Shown here one piece after another: positions 6,776 to 14,713 of a stretch of DNA of 18,274 nt (its first letter is position 1; each line of letters begins with the position of its first letter). The notes below the pieces were generated by a model that was given only the letters and a program-made list of their open reading frames with translations, was not told where the DNA came from and made no database searches. The stretch spans positions 1 to 18,274 of the forward strand of contig JBMSAU010000044.1 of assembly GCA_049414625.1 (NCBI GenBank). Reading direction: 5' to 3'. A program made the translations under genes and the position numbers. Source of the DNA: WYEG01 sp049414625 (lineage in GTDB: Bacteria > Desulfobacterota > Thermodesulfobacteria > Thermodesulfobacteriales > Thermodesulfobacteriaceae).

Positions 6776-7558
6776 ATGACTCAAGAGATCTTAAGTTATT
6801 TACAGAACTATTTTATTGCCTTTCTTTTTCTTTTAGAACGTTTTATCCTACTATTTTTTTTCTTCCCTCTTTTTACCACAGCCTATTTGCCAACAAGAGT
6901 TAAAGTGGCTTTAAGTTTAGTTCTATCTTTAGCCCTTGTCCCAGTGATAAAACTTAATATACCTTTTCCCGATTCTCCTCTCGTATTATTTTTCTTACTT
7001 CTTTCTGATTTTCTAATCTTTTTTCTTCTTTCTCTTTTTTTAAGGTTCATCCTTGCTGGAATACAGATAGGAGGAGAGATAGTTGGTTTGCAGATGGGGT
7101 TTGGTATTACCCAGACCATTGACCCTATTAGCGGAGTTAGCATACCTATTCTTTCTGAATTTCTTTTCTTGCTCTTTCTTCTCTTTTTCTTTACTTTAGA
7201 CTTTCATCATCATCTTTTAATTTTTGTTGTTTACTCCTTTGATTATTTGCCACCAGGTCTTTTTTTGTTTAAACAGGACTTACTCTCCTATATTCTTAAA
7301 AAGAGCGGACTTATCTTTGAATTAAGCCTTCGATTCCTTGGTCCCATGCTTTTGTTTATGCTTTTAGTATATGTTGTTCTTGCCATAGTTGGTCGATTTA
7401 TTCCTCAGATGAATGTAATGTTTGTTAGCTTCCCTTTAACCTTAGGGCTTGGTCTCTTAGTTTTTGGGCTCATGCTCCTATTTTTGCCCAAGGTTTTAAA
7501 AGCGCAGCTTTCAGCCTTTAAAAGCTTTACTCTATACCTGTTAAAGGCAGGGCAATAA
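6776..7558 (+). CDS. fliR: Flagellar export gate protein FliR
   Basis: FliR is a 260-residue multi-pass membrane protein, the third part of the FliPQR gate. The N-terminal RFILLFFFFPLFTT, the central GGEIVGLQMGFGITQTIDPISG (about 99-120) and the C-terminal IPQMNVMFVSFPLTLGLG are conserved family features. Many phenylalanine and leucine codons give long TTT/CTT runs, so this gene is more AT-rich than its neighbours. There is no evident Shine-Dalgarno before ATG 6776, seven bases after the fliQ stop, so translational coupling is likely. Confidence 0.95.
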   Translation: MTQEILSYLQNYFIAFLFLLERFILLFFFFPLFTTAYLPTRVKVALSLVLSLALVPVIKLNIPFPDSPLVLFFLLLSDFLIFFLLSLFLRFILAGIQIGGEIVGLQMGFGITQTIDPISGVSIPILSEFLFLLFLLFFFTLDFHHHLLIFVVYSFDYLPPGLFLFKQDLLSYILKKSGLIFELSLRFLGPMLLFMLLVYVVLAIVGRFIPQMNVMFVSFPLTLGLGLLVFGLMLLFLPKVLKAQLSAFKSFTLYLLKAGQ

Positions 7559-7570
7559 GGGGTGTAGAGT

Positions 7571-8644
7571 ATGCCAGAAGAAACGCTACAAGAACGAACA
7601 GAAGAGGCAACGCCTCGAAGGCGAGAGGAGGCTCGCAAACGGGGACAGGTTGCTAAAAGCCGGGAGCTAAACTCCGTTGCCGTGCTTTTTGCCGGAACTT
7701 CCTCCCTTCTTCTCCTTGGAAGCCTTTTTCTTTCTCAAATCAACCTCATGTTTGGCTATTCCTTCACGAGCTTTAACCTTTCTATAGACCTCCCCTCAAC
7801 CCTTTACCTATTTAAGTTTTTCCTCCTTAGCCTCATGAAGTTTCTTTTGCCTCTTTTTGTCCTTCTAACGCTTAGCGTGCTCATTGTTTATCTTTTGCAG
7901 ACAGGGGGCGGGGTTTGGGCTGTTGAGGCTATAAGTCTTAAGTTTGAACGGCTAAATCCCATTGAAGGCTTTAGAAGGCTCTTTTCTTTAACCTCCCTTT
8001 TTGAGCTGGTAAAATCCCTTCTTAAGCTTGCTATCATTATCCTCGTTTCCTATTTTATCATCAAGGATGAAATAAGGGGCATTCTTAATCTTCTTGGTAT
8101 GTCTGTCGGATATTTGACAGCATCTATGGTTCATCTGACAAAGGTTTTAATCATTAAAATTCTTTTCATTCTCTTTCTTCTTTCCCTTCTTGATTGGCTT
8201 TACAACTGGTGGGAGGTTGAGAGAAAGCTTAGGATGACAAGGGAAGAGCTTAAAGAGGAGTTGAAGCAGACTGAAGGTGATCCCCTTGTTAGGGCTCGCA
8301 TTCGGCAAAAGCAAAGGGAGCTTGCAAGGCGAAGGATGCTTGCTGAGGTTCCAAAGGCTGATGTGGTTATAACAAACCCTGAGCATTTTGCCGTGGCTTT
8401 AAAGTATGAGATGGGAGAGATGCCAGCCCCGCAGGTTGTCGCAAAGGGCGTAGACTACTTAGCCCAGAAGATAAAAGAGATTGCCCAGGAAAACGATGTT
8501 CCCATATTTGAGGACCCGCCGTTGGCACGCCTTTTGTATTATAAGACAAAGGTGGGTGATTACATACCCCAAGAACTTTACGAGGCGGTGGCTAAGATTT
8601 TAGCGGTTGTATACAAGCTTAGAGAAAAAAGAAGGGGCTTCTAA
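7571..8644 (+). CDS. flhB: Flagellar export switch protein FlhB
   Basis: FlhB is a 357-residue protein that switches the export apparatus from rod/hook to filament substrates. The N-terminus ERTEEATPRRREEARKRGQ is the usual cytosolic leader. Four membrane helices follow (about 36-56, 84-110, 142-166 and 186-212). The cytosolic domain (about 215-357) contains the autocleavage loop as N269-P270-E271-H272, where NPTH is the classical form. The catalytic Asn, Pro and His are retained. The domain continues with VVAKGVDYLAQKI and PPLARLLY. The gene starts 12 bp after fliR. Confidence 0.96.
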   Translation: MPEETLQERTEEATPRRREEARKRGQVAKSRELNSVAVLFAGTSSLLLLGSLFLSQINLMFGYSFTSFNLSIDLPSTLYLFKFFLLSLMKFLLPLFVLLTLSVLIVYLLQTGGGVWAVEAISLKFERLNPIEGFRRLFSLTSLFELVKSLLKLAIIILVSYFIIKDEIRGILNLLGMSVGYLTASMVHLTKVLIIKILFILFLLSLLDWLYNWWEVERKLRMTREELKEELKQTEGDPLVRARIRQKQRELARRRMLAEVPKADVVITNPEHFAVALKYEMGEMPAPQVVAKGVDYLAQKIKEIAQENDVPIFEDPPLARLLYYKTKVGDYIPQELYEAVAKILAVVYKLREKRRGF

Positions 8645-8656
8645 GAGAATAACATT

Positions 8657-10723
8657 ATGGAGAGAGCACAAAACCTACGAACAACCTTTGATATCTACAA
8701 TTTGACAGCTATAGTAGGCATCCTCCTTCTCTTAGGACTGATAATCTTCCCTCTTCCTAAGCATATCATTGACCTTGCGTTATCGTTAAACATTTCAGTT
8801 GCCCTTTTGATTTTAGTAATGTCCATGCAGGTAAACAGGGCTCTTGATTTTACAGCCTTTCCATCGTTGTTGCTCATCACAACCCTTTTTAGGTTAGCCA
8901 TGAATGTGGCTACAACCAGGGTTATTCTTCTTCGGGGGCATGAAGGAACGGATGCGGCAGGATACCTAATCAAGAGCTTTGGAGAGTTTGTCGTTGGTGG
9001 AAACTACATCGTAGGTTTTATCGTCTTCCTGATCCTTGCTTTGATAAACTTTGTAGTCATTACCAGGGGTGCGGGAAGAATCGCAGAGGTTGCGGCGAGG
9101 TTTACGCTCGATGCCATGCCAGGAAAACAGATGGCTATCGATGCTGACCTTAATGCTGGGCTTATCGATGAGGCTGAGGCTAAGAGAAGAAGGGCTGAGA
9201 TAGCTAAGGAGGCTGAATTTTATGGGGCAATGGACGGTGCTTCAAAGTTTATCCGAGGAGAAGCCATAGCCAGTTTCATCATAATCTTTGTAAACATCAT
9301 CGGAGGCATACTTATTGGGACCCTTCAAAAAGGGCTTGACCTTGCAACCTCAGCCGAAACTTACACTATTCTTACTATCGGTGATGGTTTAGTTTCCCAG
9401 ATACCAGCTCTCATCGTTTCAACCTCGGCAGGAATTTTGATCAGTAGAGCCGCCTCTGAGTCTGGCATGACTAAGGACATAGCTAAGCAGTTTGCCAAAA
9501 AGCCTGTCGTTTTCTTATTAACCGGACTATCTCTTATTTTAATAGGTCTTGTTCCTGGTTTGCCCTTTTTGCCCCTTTTCTCCTTGGGCTTGGTTTTCTT
9601 AGCACTTGGTTATTTGGCTTATAGGGTTGTCTCTGGTGAGGTAGAAGAGGGGAAGGAAGAAAAGGTAGAAGCACCCCCATCAGAGTTTGAAGAAATTCGT
9701 CCTGTTGAGCTTTTAGCTGTAGAACTTGGTTATGGGCTCATCTATTTAGCTGATGAAAGCCTTGGGGGGGACCTCTTAGAAAGAATAAAAGCCTTGAGAA
9801 GACAGCTTGCAAACGAGCTTGGTATCATGATACCTGCAGTTCATGTTCGGGATAACCTCATGCTTAAGCCTAACGAGTACCAGATTCTCATCAAAGGAGT
9901 AGAAGTTGCTAAGGCTGAGCTTCTCCCGAACTATCTCCTTGCTATACCTTCTGACCCAGCGGTTCCACCCCCGCAAGGCGCCATCCCAACCACCGACCCA
10001 GCCTTTGGAATGAAGGCTTACTTTATTACGGAAAACCAAAGAGAAGAGGCAGAGCTAACAGGCTTTACGGTGGTTAGTTTAAGCACGGTCATCACCACCC
10101 ATCTTTCCGAAATAATCAAGAAGTATGCCGATGAAATCTTAACTAAGCAGGAAGTGCAGAAGATAGTTGACAGCTTGAGAAGGTATTATCCAAGGCTTGT
10201 TGAAGAGACCTTGAATGTCCTTAGCATAACTACCATACAAAAAGTGTTGCAAAATCTACTACGGGAGGGTATCCCTCTTAAGGATACTATAACCATCTTT
10301 GAAACTTTAAGCGACTACGGGGCAAACATCAAAGACCCTGATGTTTTGACAGAGTATGTCAGGCAAAGGCTTGGCAGGATGGTCGTTAAACCCTACCTTC
10401 AAGAAGGAAGGCTTCCAAGCCTTTTAATCGGAGAGGATGTTGAGGAGATTTTAAAGAAGAGTTTACAGCGGACTGAGCAAGGGACATTTCTCCTGATCGA
10501 CCCGAAGGTTGGGGCAAAGGTTGTAGCTGCCATTACTCAGGCTGTAGAGAGGGCGGGGCAGAGGGGGATAATTCCAGTTGTTCTATGTGGTCCGCTTGTT
10601 CGAAGGCATTTGAGAAGGTTGATAGAGAGAAGCTTAGCTTATGTTCCGGTAATTTCCCAAGCCGAGGTTCCACCGGAGATTAACGTGGAAATTCTTGAAG
10701 TAATAAGACTTACGAGAGAATAA
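8657..10723 (+). CDS. flhA: Flagellar export platform protein FlhA
   Basis: FlhA is a 688-residue protein forming the nonameric export ring that receives chaperone-substrate complexes and couples export to the proton gradient. Eight membrane segments lie in the first 325 residues. The FHIPEP signature region is RFTLDAMPGKQMAIDADL (about 148-165), and GDGLVSQIPALIVSTSAGIL (243-262) precedes the last helices. A Glu-rich linker (about 328-345) leads to the cytosolic domain, with VHVRDNLMLKPNEYQILIKG and the C-terminal LCGPLVRRHLRRLIER. Length is typical. The Shine-Dalgarno is weak (AAGAGA, about 9 bp before the ATG). Confidence 0.97.
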   Translation: MERAQNLRTTFDIYNLTAIVGILLLLGLIIFPLPKHIIDLALSLNISVALLILVMSMQVNRALDFTAFPSLLLITTLFRLAMNVATTRVILLRGHEGTDAAGYLIKSFGEFVVGGNYIVGFIVFLILALINFVVITRGAGRIAEVAARFTLDAMPGKQMAIDADLNAGLIDEAEAKRRRAEIAKEAEFYGAMDGASKFIRGEAIASFIIIFVNIIGGILIGTLQKGLDLATSAETYTILTIGDGLVSQIPALIVSTSAGILISRAASESGMTKDIAKQFAKKPVVFLLTGLSLILIGLVPGLPFLPLFSLGLVFLALGYLAYRVVSGEVEEGKEEKVEAPPSEFEEIRPVELLAVELGYGLIYLADESLGGDLLERIKALRRQLANELGIMIPAVHVRDNLMLKPNEYQILIKGVEVAKAELLPNYLLAIPSDPAVPPPQGAIPTTDPAFGMKAYFITENQREEAELTGFTVVSLSTVITTHLSEIIKKYADEILTKQEVQKIVDSLRRYYPRLVEETLNVLSITTIQKVLQNLLREGIPLKDTITIFETLSDYGANIKDPDVLTEYVRQRLGRMVVKPYLQEGRLPSLLIGEDVEEILKKSLQRTEQGTFLLIDPKVGAKVVAAITQAVERAGQRGIIPVVLCGPLVRRHLRRLIERSLAYVPVISQAEVPPEINVEILEVIRLTRE

Positions 10724-10725
10724 CC

Positions 10726-11748
10726 ATGAGGATAAGACGAGTTCGTGGTAGGTCCATGATAGATGCTCTAAGAAAAGTAAAAGAAGAGCTTGGGGAGAAT
10801 GCGGTCATTATGGATTCTGAGAAGGTGGTTGAGAACGGAGTGGAATTCTATGAGGTTATTGCCGCGATTGATGAGCCAGAACTTCCAAAATCCCCCGAAC
10901 CCTCAAAGCCAAAAGAAAATACGGTGGAGGAAGGTGGCTTCTTACCTTTTACGGCAATAGAAAAGAAGCTTTTTTTAGAACTTCAAGAAATAAAAGAGAT
11001 GGTCAAAGCGCTCTCTACACCACAGCTAAGGCTAAAAAAAGAGATAGAGCTTCTACGGCTTTGTATTCCACCTTTTATGGTTGATAAGATCATAGCTGAG
11101 GATAAAAGCTTGGTTGATTTTGTAAAGGAAGGCTGTAAGAAGAAAGGAGTTCCTTTGGAAGAAAGGTTTAGGGTTTTAATCGGAGAGCCAGGATGCGGGA
11201 AAACCACCATTCTCTTTAAGATAGCCTTTAAACTCAAAAGGGAGGGTAGGGGTAAGGTTTTGATAGTTAGCGTAGATAACTATAAAATAGGGGGCAGAGA
11301 ACAGTTCCAAAGAATGTCCCAATTTCTTGAAATTCCTTATCTCTGGATAGACTGGGATGTGCTGATAAATCATTTCCCAAGCCTGAAGCAGGAGTTTGAT
11401 TATGTGTTGGTTGATACCCCGGGGCTTGGGAAAAAGTTTATGCCGGAGGATTTGGTAGAGATAACAAGGATGCTAAGAGAGTTGAGGTTTTGCTTGGTAG
11501 TTAAGGCGACGGAAGACTTTCAGCATCATTTGGAGCTTTGGCAAAGATTAAAAGACCTCCCAATAAACGAGTTGGCATTGACCTTTGTTGATAAAATAAA
11601 GAGGGGAGCCCCACTCTTTTGGCTTCTTGATGAGGATATACCGCCTGTTTCTTATTTTTCGATTGGAGAAAGGGTGCCTGAAGACCTCATAAAGGTTGAC
11701 CCGCAAGATTTAGCTAATCTCCTGCTCCGAGGAATGAATAAAATTTAA
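10726..11748 (+). CDS. flhF: FlhF-type SRP GTPase, divergent
   Basis: FlhF is a 340-residue signal-recognition-particle-type GTPase that places the new flagellum at the cell pole. The N-terminal B domain reads MRIRRVRGRSMIDALRKVKEE. A Pro/Glu-rich linker (about 50-70) and the N domain (about 75-145) follow. The G domain has a P-loop GEPGCGKTT (153-161), DNYKIGG (184-190, for DTYRIGA) and GERVPEDL (314-321). G3 reads DTPGLG (230-235) where FlhF normally has DTAGRS. The G4 region reads LTFVDKIKRGAPL (285-297) instead of a clear TKLDE. Identity is supported by the domain order and its place between flhA and flhG. GTP hydrolysis or specificity may be altered. Confidence 0.88.
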   Translation: MRIRRVRGRSMIDALRKVKEELGENAVIMDSEKVVENGVEFYEVIAAIDEPELPKSPEPSKPKENTVEEGGFLPFTAIEKKLFLELQEIKEMVKALSTPQLRLKKEIELLRLCIPPFMVDKIIAEDKSLVDFVKEGCKKKGVPLEERFRVLIGEPGCGKTTILFKIAFKLKREGRGKVLIVSVDNYKIGGREQFQRMSQFLEIPYLWIDWDVLINHFPSLKQEFDYVLVDTPGLGKKFMPEDLVEITRMLRELRFCLVVKATEDFQHHLELWQRLKDLPINELALTFVDKIKRGAPLFWLLDEDIPPVSYFSIGERVPEDLIKVDPQDLANLLLRGMNKI

Positions 11749-11764
11749 AATAAAGGAGGATAGC

Positions 11765-12556
11765 ATGCTTAGCATTGCGGTATCAAGCGGTAAAGGAGGA
11801 GTTGGTAAGACGAGCTTTGTGATAAACCTTGCCTGCCTATTAGCAGAGCTGAACAAGAAGGTGATAATATTTGATGCTGACCTTGGTTTAGCCAATGTTG
11901 ACGTTATGCTTGGCGTAGTGCCAAAGTTTGATGTGAGGTATGTGTTAAGCGGTGACTTAACTCTGAAAGATATCATATACCGCACAGAGTATAAGTTTGA
12001 CTTTATTCCTGCTGGGTCTGGAGTTTCAGAGCTAACCCAACTTTCACCAGCCCAGAAGGTTCAGCTAAAATCCCAGCTTGAAGAGGCTTTAAAGCCTTAC
12101 GATATCCTCCTTTTTGACCTTTCTGCTGGGATCTCCGATAATGTTCTTTTCTTTAATCAGCTTGCCGAGGAACGTATCCTCATCTGCACGACTGAGCCTA
12201 CTTCCTTAGCTGACGCTTATGCTATCCTGAAGGTTTCCCATCAAAAATTAAGGCTTTCCAATTTTAACTTGGTGGTCAATATGGTAAAATCAGACGAAGA
12301 GGCAAAGCAGATATACCGAAGGCTTCTCTATGTGGTAGAACGGTTTTTACCCGAGCTAAGCTTAAATTATCTCGGAGCCATCCCATACGATGAATGCGTA
12401 AAACGAGCGATTAAATCTCAAATTCCTTTTGCTAAACTTTGTTCGGATAGCATTGTAAGTAAAAAATTGAGAGAGATTGCGTTTAAAGTTTTACAGTTTA
12501 AAGGAAAGAAAGATAGTCTAGCTCAGTTTTTAGATAGATTTGTTAGCAATTTTTAA
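11765..12556 (+). CDS. flhG: FlhG/FleN, MinD-like flagellar number ATPase
   Basis: This 263-residue ParA/MinD-type ATPase limits flagellar number and partners FlhF. The deviant Walker A is SSGKGGVGKTS (7-17), the Walker A' region is IIFDADLGLANVDVMLG (34-50), and Walker B is ILLFDLSAGIS. The C-terminal tail (about 235-263) could form the amphipathic membrane-targeting helix seen in MinD-like proteins. The protein starts directly at the first beta strand (MLSIAVSSGKGG), so the N-terminal DQAxxLR activation segment known in FlhG is absent. AAAGGAGG about 6 bp upstream strongly fixes ATG 11765, so an extended start is unlikely. Confidence 0.93.
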   Translation: MLSIAVSSGKGGVGKTSFVINLACLLAELNKKVIIFDADLGLANVDVMLGVVPKFDVRYVLSGDLTLKDIIYRTEYKFDFIPAGSGVSELTQLSPAQKVQLKSQLEEALKPYDILLFDLSAGISDNVLFFNQLAEERILICTTEPTSLADAYAILKVSHQKLRLSNFNLVVNMVKSDEEAKQIYRRLLYVVERFLPELSLNYLGAIPYDECVKRAIKSQIPFAKLCSDSIVSKKLREIAFKVLQFKGKKDSLAQFLDRFVSNF

Positions 12557-12567
12557 GGAAAGAAGAC

Positions 12568-13350
12568 ATGACAAAGACATTTTCCCTGCCACCATTGGAA
12601 AAGCTAGTGGAGGAATTTTTACCAACCATAAATTACTACGCCAATAGGTATGCCTATCTTGGTCAACCAGTCCTTAGTAAAGAAGATTTAGTCTCAGCTG
12701 GGGTAATAGGTTTGATCGAAGCTTACAAAAGGTATGACCCTTCAAAGAAGGTTAAGTTTCGAACCTATGCGGAGATCCGCATCAAGGGTGCTATCCTTGA
12801 TGAAATAAGGAAGCTTGATATAATTCCAAGAAGTGTAAGAGATAAGGCAAACGAGTTAGAAGAGACTATAAGAGCGCTCTATAACAAAAAGGGAGAAATG
12901 CCAGAAACGGAAGAGATAGCCGAAGCCTTGGGGCTTTCTTTGGATGAGTACTATAAGTTGCTGGAAAACTTAAAGGGTGTCCAGTTTATAGACTTAGAAA
13001 ACTTAAAACAGCTCTACCCTGATTATGACGAAGATGTTCTAGTAAATCTTATTGCTTCGAACGAGGATGTTGAAAGGGATTATATTTTAAAGGACCTTGT
13101 TGAAAGGCTTGAGAAGGCTTTAGAATATTTATCCGAGAAAGAAAGGCTTGTTCTTGCGCTTTACTACCATGAAGGTTTAACGATGAAGGAAGTGGCAAAG
13201 GTTTTAGGCTACACTGAGAGCAGGATTTCTCAGATACATAATCAGGCTATCATGAAGTTAAGGGCAATCCTAAAACAAGAAGATACATTTAGTCAAGGAG
13301 GGGATAAACATGCCCATGGACCCAAACATCAAGATACTCATCGTTTATGA
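12568..13350 (+). CDS. fliA: RNA polymerase sigma-28 factor FliA
   Basis: FliA is a 260-residue sigma factor that directs RNA polymerase to late flagellar and chemotaxis promoters. Region 2 spans about 12-85 and includes LVSAGVIGLIEAYKRYD and KVKFRTYAEIRIKGAILDEI. Region 3 starts IPRSVRDKANELEE. Region 4 (about 178-236) ends in the helix-turn-helix GLTMKEVAKVLGYTESRISQ. AGGAA seven bases before the ATG supports the start. The last 23 residues form a hydrophilic tail with four histidines that is read through the cheY ribosome site and start codon, overlapping cheY by 41 bp. No anti-sigma FlgM gene is in the window. Confidence 0.96.
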   Translation: MTKTFSLPPLEKLVEEFLPTINYYANRYAYLGQPVLSKEDLVSAGVIGLIEAYKRYDPSKKVKFRTYAEIRIKGAILDEIRKLDIIPRSVRDKANELEETIRALYNKKGEMPETEEIAEALGLSLDEYYKLLENLKGVQFIDLENLKQLYPDYDEDVLVNLIASNEDVERDYILKDLVERLEKALEYLSEKERLVLALYYHEGLTMKEVAKVLGYTESRISQIHNQAIMKLRAILKQEDTFSQGGDKHAHGPKHQDTHRL

Positions 13351-13693
13351 CTTTTCCACCATTAGAAAGATCATCAGAAACATCCTCACTTAGTTTGGGT
13401 TTAAAAACATCTCAGAGGCTGACGATGGGACAACCGCCCTTGAGATTTTAAAGAAAGAAAAGGTTGACCTAATAATTTCCGATTGGAACATGCCTAAGAT
13501 GAGCGGGCTTGAACTTCTTAAGGCGGTGAGAAGCGATGAGAACTTAAAGGATATCCCCTTTATCATGGTAACCGCCGAAGCCCAAAAGGAAAACATCCTC
13601 GAGGCTATCAAGTATAAGGTAAACCAGTACATTGTAAAACCGTTTACTCCGGAAACTTTAAAGGAAAAGCTCGAGAAGGTTTTTGGAGGCTAA
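13310..13693 (+). pseudogene. cheY: cheY chemotaxis response regulator, interrupted by in-frame TAG
   Basis: A 127-codon frame from ATG 13310 (GGAGGGG six bases upstream) reads as CheY apart from one internal TAG at 13391-13393 (codon 28, in NILT-stop-FGFKNISEADDG). The later motifs are present: SDWNMP with the phosphoacceptor D58 (13481-13483), FIMVTAE and QYIVKPFTP. The acidic pocket near the start is VYDFS where CheY has VDDFS, because codon 13346-13348 is TAT rather than GAT. An internal ATG at 13490 lies after the phosphoacceptor and could not give a working receiver. This is a decayed gene, a sequencing artefact pair, or a read-through case. The intact cheY at 16106 may carry the function. 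Confidence 0.85.
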
Positions 13694-13697
13694 TTTA

Positions 13698-14379
13698 TTG
13701 GAGAGGGAACCAAAAAAAGAGAACATTTCATTCAAGGAAAACCTCGAAAGAAGAGAGGGTGTAATCGAAGATTTAGAAAAGACAGAGCAAGTTGATGAAG
13801 AGATACCAAAGACAAAGAAGCTTTTAGAAAATAAAAAAAGATTTCTTCTTCTTCTTGCTGGTTTAGTAATTCCTTTATTTTTAATTTTTTTAGGAGTTTA
13901 TTTTATTTATCAGTTGCTTTACAGCACAAAACAGGTTGAAACTTCAAGAGAACTTGCAAGCGAAAAGAGTATAACAAAAAGCTTCAGACACAAAGGAAGA
14001 AGTAGCAGAAAAAGGAGCTGAAAAGTTAGCTAAGGAGACGATAGACAAAACTGGGGCTACACAGGGGAACTTTACCTTAGCACAAAGGTATACCATTGAG
14101 ATTAAGAACTTGCTTTTCTCTTATGGGAAGGGGGGATTTTTAAGGGTAGATGTTTACTGTGTGTACAATGATTATGAAAATTTTAAGCAAGCCAAGGCTT
14201 CGGAGCTGATTTTAAGAGAGGCTGTGTATGAGTTTTTTTTAAATAAAAAAGACCTGAGCCGGGAAAAGCTTAAGAACACTCAAATTCTTGAAGAAGAATT
14301 GAAACAATACCTTAAAAAAAAGAAGTTAAAAGCCATTCCCGAGAGCCTTGAGATTGAAGCTGTAATTCTTTGGAGTTAA
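13698..14379 (+). pseudogene. FliL-like membrane protein split by a one-base frameshift
   Basis: The first frame starts at TTG 13698, seven bases after GGAGGC at 13685-13690. It has an acidic cytosolic part, a membrane helix (about residues 49-73), and a TGA stop at 14019-14021. The next frame is open from 13975 to the TAA at 14377-14379. Removing one A from the A5 run at 13976-13980 joins both into a 226-residue protein with a smooth junction (EKSITKASDTKEEVAEKG). The distal part (YTIEIKNLLFSYGKGGFLRVDVYCVYND...LEIEAVILWS) resembles a FliL periplasmic domain in strand pattern, but weakly. The layout of tail, helix, linker and domain also fits FliL. Without the shift only fragments are made. 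FliL-like identity is inference. Confidence 0.7.
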
Positions 14380-14383
14380 TTAG

Positions 14384-14713
14384 GTGGGGAAGGAAGTAAT
14401 AATCTGGATTTTGTTAGCTCTCGACCTAATTCTTATAGGTTTAATTTTTTGGTTATATCTTAAAATTAAGAGATTTTTGGAGCTCCCTTGGGATGAGGTC
14501 AAGGAAAGCATCTTAAGAGCCGAAGAGTTAGTCAGGACTTTGGAAAGGTTGGGTAATCCTTCTCAAAGTGCTCAAAGCTTAGCTTTACCTACAGAAGAGG
14601 CGATAGCACTCTTCAAAAAAGGCTTTAGTCCTAAAGAGATTGCCAGAAAGCTTGGGATAAGTCAAGGTGAGGTTGAGCTTCTTTTAAAAAGTAAGGGGTT
14701 TAAGGTAGAATGA
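14384..14713 (+). CDS. Membrane-anchored helix-turn-helix protein, DUF2802/SwrB-like
   Basis: This 109-residue protein has an N-terminal membrane helix (about 5-27), a charged amphipathic or coiled-coil stretch (28-60), a Ser/Gln linker, and a C-terminal helix-turn-helix (EEAIALFKKGFSPKEIARKLGISQGEVELLLKSKG, about 71-105). This layout matches small proteins of flagellar/chemotaxis operons annotated DUF2802 or Bacillus SwrB/YlxL-like, known from general knowledge to affect export-gate assembly in the case of SwrB. Family membership is by architecture, not by clear identity. The start is GTG 14384 with GGAG eight bases upstream in the end of the previous frame. The stop overlaps the next start (ATGA). 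Confidence 0.65.
   Translation: MGKEVIIWILLALDLILIGLIFWLYLKIKRFLELPWDEVKESILRAEELVRTLERLGNPSQSAQSLALPTEEAIALFKKGFSPKEIARKLGISQGEVELLLKSKGFKVE

Noticed and set aside
13280..13350. His-rich FliA tail as a metal-binding regulatory domain
   Set aside because: The histidines come from reading through the cheY ribosome site and start region in another frame. Selection on them is doubtful.
13391..13393. The TAG in cheY as a pyrrolysine codon
   Set aside because: The position lies in a helix where CheY normally has an ordinary polar residue. No pyl genes are in the window, and the same gene has a second damaging change. Ordinary decay or error is simpler.
13976..13980. Programmed frameshift or transcriptional slippage at the A5 run
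   Set aside because: Five A residues are short for efficient slippage, and I see no clear stimulatory hairpin or ribosome-like site. It is kept only as an alternative to a mutation or a sequencing error.
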